9,407 bases of DNA from Phaeodactylibacter sp964397205. GTDB taxonomy: Bacteria; Bacteroidota; Bacteroidia; Chitinophagales; Saprospiraceae. The stretch is taken from assembly GCA_964397205.1 (NCBI GenBank), contig CAYNIT010000189.1:1-9407 (forward strand), written 5' to 3'. Shown here in pieces: positions 6,725 through 9,407 of this stretch. The notes beneath the pieces are model-generated. The model did no database searches, was not told where the DNA came from, and saw only the letters and a list, made by a program, of their open reading frames with translations. The translations under genes were made by a program, and so were the position numbers. How positions within the stretch are numbered: position 1 is the stretch's first letter; the number at the start of each line of letters is the position of its first letter.

Positions 6725-7447
6725 TTACTTCTTCGTTCTCGTGAGGTACGCCTCCTCGCTCAGCAGCGTTTTGCCGTCGAACAGCTCAATGCGGCGCTGG
6801 GCGTAGCTGGCATCCTCTTCGGAATGCGTCACTGCGACGATGGTCGCGCCCTGCTGATGGAATTCCGACAGTTTCTGCATCACTGCCTGGCTATTCTCTG
6901 AATCTAGATTACCCGTCGGTTCATCGGCCAAAATAAGGGCAGGCTCCGGCACGATGGCGCGGGCAATGGCCACCCGTTGCTGCTGCCCGCCCGATAATTG
7001 CTGCGGATAGTGGCTGCGCCGGTGCGTCATTTCCAGGCTGGCCAGGGCACGCTCCACCCGTTCGCGCCGCTCCTTAGCGGGCACCTTCAAGTAAATCAGC
7101 GGCAGCTCGATGTTTTCGTAGGCCGTCAGCTCGTCGATGAGGTTGAAGCTTTGGAAAACGAAGCCCATGTTGCCTTTTCGCAATTTAGCTTTTTCCCGGC
7201 GGCTCATCCCGCTCACTTCGTGCCCGTTGAACCAGTACTGCCCTTTGGACAGATCGTCTACCATCCCTACCAAATTCAGCAGGGTAGATTTACCGCTGCC
7301 AGAAGGGCCCATAATGGCGACGAACTCGCCCGCTTCGATCTGCAGGTCTACGCCGTTTACCGCGGCGGTTTCGACTTCCTCCGTGTAGTGATATTTGTAA
7401 ACGCCTTCCATGCGGACCACCGCCGGGCGTTGCGTCTCTTTTGCCAT
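6725..7447 (-). CDS. ABC transporter ATP-binding protein (MacB/LolD-like)
   Basis: This 240-residue nucleotide-binding subunit carries every ATPase motif: Walker A GPSGSGKST (47-55), Q-loop Gln99 in FVFQSFNL, signature LSGGQQQR (151-158), Walker B LILADEP (171-177) with catalytic Glu176, D-loop GNLD (179-182) and H-loop His208 in VTH. The Q-loop neighbourhood and the NLDSE sequence place it in the MacB/LolD/FtsE branch that works with FtsX-type permeases. A dimer would sit on the cytoplasmic face of the permease encoded two genes downstream. Its ATG shares one base with the stop codon of the adaptor gene (TAATG at 7449-7445), which suggests translational coupling and equal output. It has no extra domains and the usual length, and should power efflux of the same unknown cargo. 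Confidence 0.96.
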   Translation of the reverse strand: MAKETQRPAVVRMEGVYKYHYTEEVETAAVNGVDLQIEAGEFVAIMGPSGSGKSTLLNLVGMVDDLSKGQYWFNGHEVSGMSRREKAKLRKGNMGFVFQSFNLIDELTAYENIELPLIYLKVPAKERRERVERALASLEMTHRRSHYPQQLSGGQQQRVAIARAIVPEPALILADEPTGNLDSENSQAVMQKLSEFHQQGATIVAVTHSEEDASYAQRRIELFDGKTLLSEEAYLTRTKK

Positions 7448-8697
7448 TAGTTGATGATTTTTACTGTCGTATAATCCTTGAAATGCTCATAGCCCGAGGT
7501 GATGACTCGGTCGCCAGCCGACAAGCCTTCCGACACTTCGAAGTAGTTGGGGTTGCGCCGGCCGAGCTTGATCGGCCTTTTTTCTGCTTTGTCGCCCTGC
7601 AGCACGTACACCCAGCTGCCGCCGGTGGTGCTATAGAAACTCCCGTTGGGCAAAAGAGTGCGTTGGGCGGGCGAACCGAAAAACAAACGCAGCCGTACCG
7701 ACTGCCCCTTGACAAAAGGAGCGGTTTGCGCATCGGCGGGCGACAAGCCCACTTCGATGCGAAACCGGCCTTCTTCAACAGTCGGGTATATTTTGTCCAC
7801 CTGCAAACCAAGGGTATCTCCCTGAAGCAGGGTGATACCTCTTTGTCCGGTGGTCACTTTATCGAGGTAAAATTCGTCTACTTCCGCAACGATCTTCGGC
7901 TTTTCCAGGCTGTATATCTGCCCCAGCCGTTCACCGGTCTCCAGGGCCTGCCCCTCCTGCAGCTCAAAGTCGCTGAGCCGGCCACTGGCATCAGCCCTGA
8001 CGCACAGACGGTCGAGGATACTGCGGATAGCGTTCAGGTTTTTCTGGATGCGCGCTTCGGAGGCTTTCATCTGCTGGAGCTGGGCCCGCCTGGCTACCGA
8101 ATCGCTGCGGTAGGCTTTTTGCAGCAATTCCTGCCGGCGGTGCAGGTAGTGGTAACGATTGGCCATCGGCTCAAAATCCTGCCGGGCAATGACGCTGTCC
8201 GCCAACAATTGCCGGTTGCGCTCGTACTCTAGCTGCTGCAGCTTGAGCTGGTAAGCAACTTCTACCAGTTGCTCTCGTTGCCGCAGGTTGTTTTGGTTGA
8301 GCAGGAGTGCCGTTTGCTGTTGGTTGTTGAGCTGCTCGATGAGCTGGGATTCGCGTTGCAGCACGTCGAGTTGCAAGTCGGCGTTGGCCAGCTGCAGCAG
8401 GGTGTCACCGATCTTGACGGTTTGCCCGGGCTCGGCGAATACGGTTGCTACGTTGCCCGCTACTTTGCTGTCTACAAAGTAAATATCCCGAGGCTCAATC
8501 TGGCCCGTAAGGTTGATGTACTCGTAAAAGGGGGCTTCTTTCACCTTTTCAACGGTCAACTGCCCCTGCTCCACGCGCACCGTAGAGCGGTAACCGCTGT
8601 TGACGGCTGCGTAAGCGACCCCGCCCACTGCCAGTGCCGCGATGATCAGGCCGATGTAAAGCCGCTTGCCCGTATTTTTAGTCCGTTTCTTATCCAT
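7447..8697 (-). CDS. HlyD/MacA-type periplasmic adaptor (membrane fusion protein)
   Basis: This 416-residue protein is the adaptor of a tripartite exporter, anchored in the inner membrane and spanning the periplasm. A single N-terminal membrane segment (13-32) follows a basic head (KKRTKNTGKR). The first half of the lipoyl-like domain is at about 75-105 (GNVATVFAEPGQTVKIGDTLLQL), a long Gln/Leu-rich alpha-helical hairpin at about 108-230 forms the coiled-coil arm, and the second lipoyl half is at 232-263. A beta-barrel (about 267-340) and a membrane-proximal domain (345-414, ending in GYEHFKDYTTVKIIN) complete the chain. The uncleaved anchor, rather than a lipobox, resembles MacA. It is the first gene of the operon and overlaps the ATPase gene by one base. 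The start ATG is chosen because it precedes the basic head; an AGG lies 10 bases upstream. A TolC-like outer-membrane partner is required by the family but is not in the window. Confidence 0.94.
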   Translation of the reverse strand: MDKKRTKNTGKRLYIGLIIAALAVGGVAYAAVNSGYRSTVRVEQGQLTVEKVKEAPFYEYINLTGQIEPRDIYFVDSKVAGNVATVFAEPGQTVKIGDTLLQLANADLQLDVLQRESQLIEQLNNQQQTALLLNQNNLRQREQLVEVAYQLKLQQLEYERNRQLLADSVIARQDFEPMANRYHYLHRRQELLQKAYRSDSVARRAQLQQMKASEARIQKNLNAIRSILDRLCVRADASGRLSDFELQEGQALETGERLGQIYSLEKPKIVAEVDEFYLDKVTTGQRGITLLQGDTLGLQVDKIYPTVEEGRFRIEVGLSPADAQTAPFVKGQSVRLRLFFGSPAQRTLLPNGSFYSTTGGSWVYVLQGDKAEKRPIKLGRRNPNYFEVSEGLSAGDRVITSGYEHFKDYTTVKIIN

Positions 8698-8704
8698 AAA
8701 TTTA

Positions 8705-8725
8705 ATACCTAATGTTGGCAGGTAT
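8705..8725. promoter_or_regulatory. Operator-like palindrome, promoter-distal copy (ATACCT-N9-AGGTAT)
   Basis: A perfect 6-base inverted repeat, ATACCT-N9-AGGTAT, lies 8 to 28 bases before the adaptor ATG. It shares the core ACCT-N9-AGGT with the second palindrome at 8730-8746; their centres are 23 bases apart. On the minus strand its last half-site provides the only Shine-Dalgarno-like AGG, about 10 bases before the adaptor start. PadR proteins bind dyad sites of similar size, so this is a likely binding site of the operon's PadR protein. The binding itself is inference. Confidence 0.55.
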
Positions 8726-8729
8726 ATTT

Positions 8730-8746
8730 ACCTAACGGCGTTAGGT
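8730..8746. promoter_or_regulatory. Operator-like palindrome, promoter-proximal copy (ACCTAAC-GGC-GTTAGGT)
   Basis: A perfect 7-base inverted repeat with a 3-base centre. It contains the same core, ACCT-N9-AGGT, as the palindrome at 8705-8725. On the minus strand it begins right after an AT-rich TATTTTAA (8752-8745), a possible -7 element, so it would cover the start of transcription of the operon. A bound dimer there would block RNA polymerase. This is the strongest operator candidate in the window. Confidence 0.6.
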
Positions 8747-8752
8747 TAAAAT
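8745..8752 (-). promoter_or_regulatory. Candidate -7 element of the efflux operon
   Basis: TATTTTAA on the minus strand matches six of eight positions of the Bacteroidota -7 consensus TAnnTTTG and would place the transcription start near 8738, inside the promoter-proximal palindrome, with a leader of about 40 bases. No TTTG is found at the -33 distance; instead there is an A-tract (complement of T8773-8780) that could act as an upstream element. The call is weak and rests mainly on its position relative to the palindromes. Confidence 0.3.
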
Positions 8753-8831
8753 AGTTGCCTAGGTTTTAATAATTTTTTTTGAAATGGGGTGAATTTGCCG
8801 GTTATGACAGGACCGTACAGCTTGTTTTCCT

Positions 8832-8839
8832 TACTTTTG
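8832..8839 (+). promoter_or_regulatory. Candidate -7 element of the DUF3667 gene
   Basis: TACTTTTG matches the Bacteroidota -7 consensus TAnnTTTG at all eight positions. The start of transcription would be near 8846, giving a leader of about 95 bases. There is no TTTG 19-21 bases upstream (the nearest, 8794-8797, is too far), so the promoter is incomplete by consensus. Eight bases with two free positions can also occur by chance. Confidence 0.35.
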
Positions 8840-8893
8840 GAACTCCATTTGTCTGCGGAACCAGGGTTGTAGCTTGCGGTACGCCCGAGTAGC

Positions 8894-8927
8894 GGCATGC
8901 AGCCGATGCCTGCTATTGGCCAGCCAA
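8894..8927 (+). other. Two adjacent hairpins in the leader of the DUF3667 gene
   Basis: GGCAT-N7-ATGCC (8894-8910) and TTGGC-CA-GCCAA (8916-8927) are perfect 5-base inverted repeats, placed side by side 13 to 47 bases before the ATG at 8941. If the leader is transcribed they could fold in the mRNA near the ribosome binding region, or they could be protein binding sites. Neither matches a riboswitch or leader class that I recognise. Confidence 0.3.
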
Positions 8928-8940
8928 AACAACTTACAGC

Positions 8941-9407
8941 ATGACCTGCATCAATTGCAATACCGAGCACACCAGCCCTTTTTGCCCTCAGTGTGGCGAA
9001 AAGGCTAATGTGCCGAAAATTACTTTTCGCTCTGTATTCAGGGATGGCCTTTGTACCCTGACCAATATGGACAAAGGGTTTTTGTATAATGTCAAAAACT
9101 TGTTGCTGCGCCCACAGGCAACGGTGGAAGCTTACATTGAGGGAAGGCGTAAAGGCATTTTCAACCCCATTTCGTTCTTGGTCCTTGCTGTTACGCTCTA
9201 TTTGCTTGTGGATGCGTATGTTGGAGTTGAGGGGGTGAGCAGGGACGGCTACAGTGGTAAAGTTTACGAGGCAGGGCTTGAAGCTGGCCGGTTCGTGAAA
9301 GTGTATTTCAAATACTTCTGGATATTGTCCGTCGCTTGGCTGAGCTTCTCGACTAAGCTGGTATTTGGGAAGTATAACCTCGCCGAGCACTTCGCCATAA
9401 ATGCCTT
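8941..9407 (+). CDS. DUF3667 zinc-ribbon membrane protein, N-terminal part (cut by right edge)
   Basis: The frame opens with ATG at 8941 and runs open to the right edge (155 codons plus two bases). The start is fixed by the zinc ribbon that begins at once: CxxC (Cys3, Cys6) and FCPQCGE (Cys15, Cys18). Then follow the DUF3667 hallmarks: KITFRSVFRDGL (26-37), a MDKGFLYNVKNLLLRPQ block (43-59), IEGRRKGIFNPISFL (66-80), a first membrane segment at about 74-95, a second at about 123-142, and YNLAEHFAINA (145-155). This family is found mainly in Bacteroidota; its function is unknown. The usual protein has further membrane segments, which here lie beyond the edge. The gene is divergent from the efflux operon, 243 bases from the adaptor start. 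Leucine codons are mixed (many TTG and CTT), unlike the CTG-rich neighbours, so its history may differ. A long frame on the opposite strand is only its shadow. Confidence 0.88.
   Translation, partial: MTCINCNTEHTSPFCPQCGEKANVPKITFRSVFRDGLCTLTNMDKGFLYNVKNLLLRPQATVEAYIEGRRKGIFNPISFLVLAVTLYLLVDAYVGVEGVSRDGYSGKVYEAGLEAGRFVKVYFKYFWILSVAWLSFSTKLVFGKYNLAEHFAINA

Noticed and set aside
7441..8232. 263-codon plus-strand frame opposite the adaptor gene
   Set aside because: It is a shadow of the HlyD/MacA-type adaptor coding sequence.
8746..9390. Long minus-strand frame of 214 codons at the right edge
   Set aside because: It lies opposite the DUF3667 reading frame, which has the CxxC zinc ribbon and family motifs. 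The minus frame has no recognisable domain and would run over the divergent promoter region.
1..9407. CRISPR array, insertion sequence, tRNA or rRNA genes
   Set aside because: No regularly spaced direct repeats, transposase motifs with terminal repeats, or cloverleaf/rRNA-like sequence were seen on reading.

Overview
The window looks like a chromosomal piece of a fairly GC-rich member of the Bacteroidota; Saprospiria-like is my guess from general protein style, not from a search. The main reasons are a DUF3667-type zinc-ribbon membrane protein, a lipoprotein with an acidic stretch right after its lipobox cysteine (like the Bacteroidota surface-export signal), starts that mostly lack a Shine-Dalgarno sequence, and TAnnTTTG-like -7 elements.

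Layout from left to right: (1) the first 72 codons of a surface lipoprotein on the minus strand, cut by the left edge; (2) a 444-base stretch (219-662) with at most one doubtful small ORF; (3) an ECF sigma factor (663-1196, +) followed by a small flavodoxin-like protein (1289-1849, +), with no recognisable anti-sigma gene between or after them; (4) a NYN-domain RNase-like protein with an OST-HTH/LOTUS RNA-binding domain and a further helical C-terminal region (2130-3440, +); (5) a minus-strand four-gene operon, in transcription order periplasmic adaptor (8697-7447), ABC ATPase (7447-6725), PadR-type repressor (6689-6342) and an 8-TM, 901-residue FtsX/MacB-like permease (6263-3558); (6) divergent from that operon, the first 155 codons of a DUF3667 protein (8941 onward, +), cut by the right edge.

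The operon forms a nearly complete MacB-type tripartite efflux or envelope-export system: adaptor, ATPase and permease are present, and an outer-membrane TolC-type channel is missing from the window. Its own PadR regulator suggests that the system is repressed until a compound is sensed. In front of the adaptor gene there are two palindromes with the same architecture, ACCT-N9-AGGT, at 8705-8725 and 8730-8746. They are the best candidate operators for the PadR protein, and the downstream one overlaps the only Shine-Dalgarno-like bases of the adaptor gene. This tandem operator, and the NYN/OST-HTH protein with its poorly characterised C-terminal part, are the two most interesting items. I did not find CRISPR arrays, insertion sequences, rRNA or tRNA genes. 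All genes within the window appear intact; only the two at the edges are cut.
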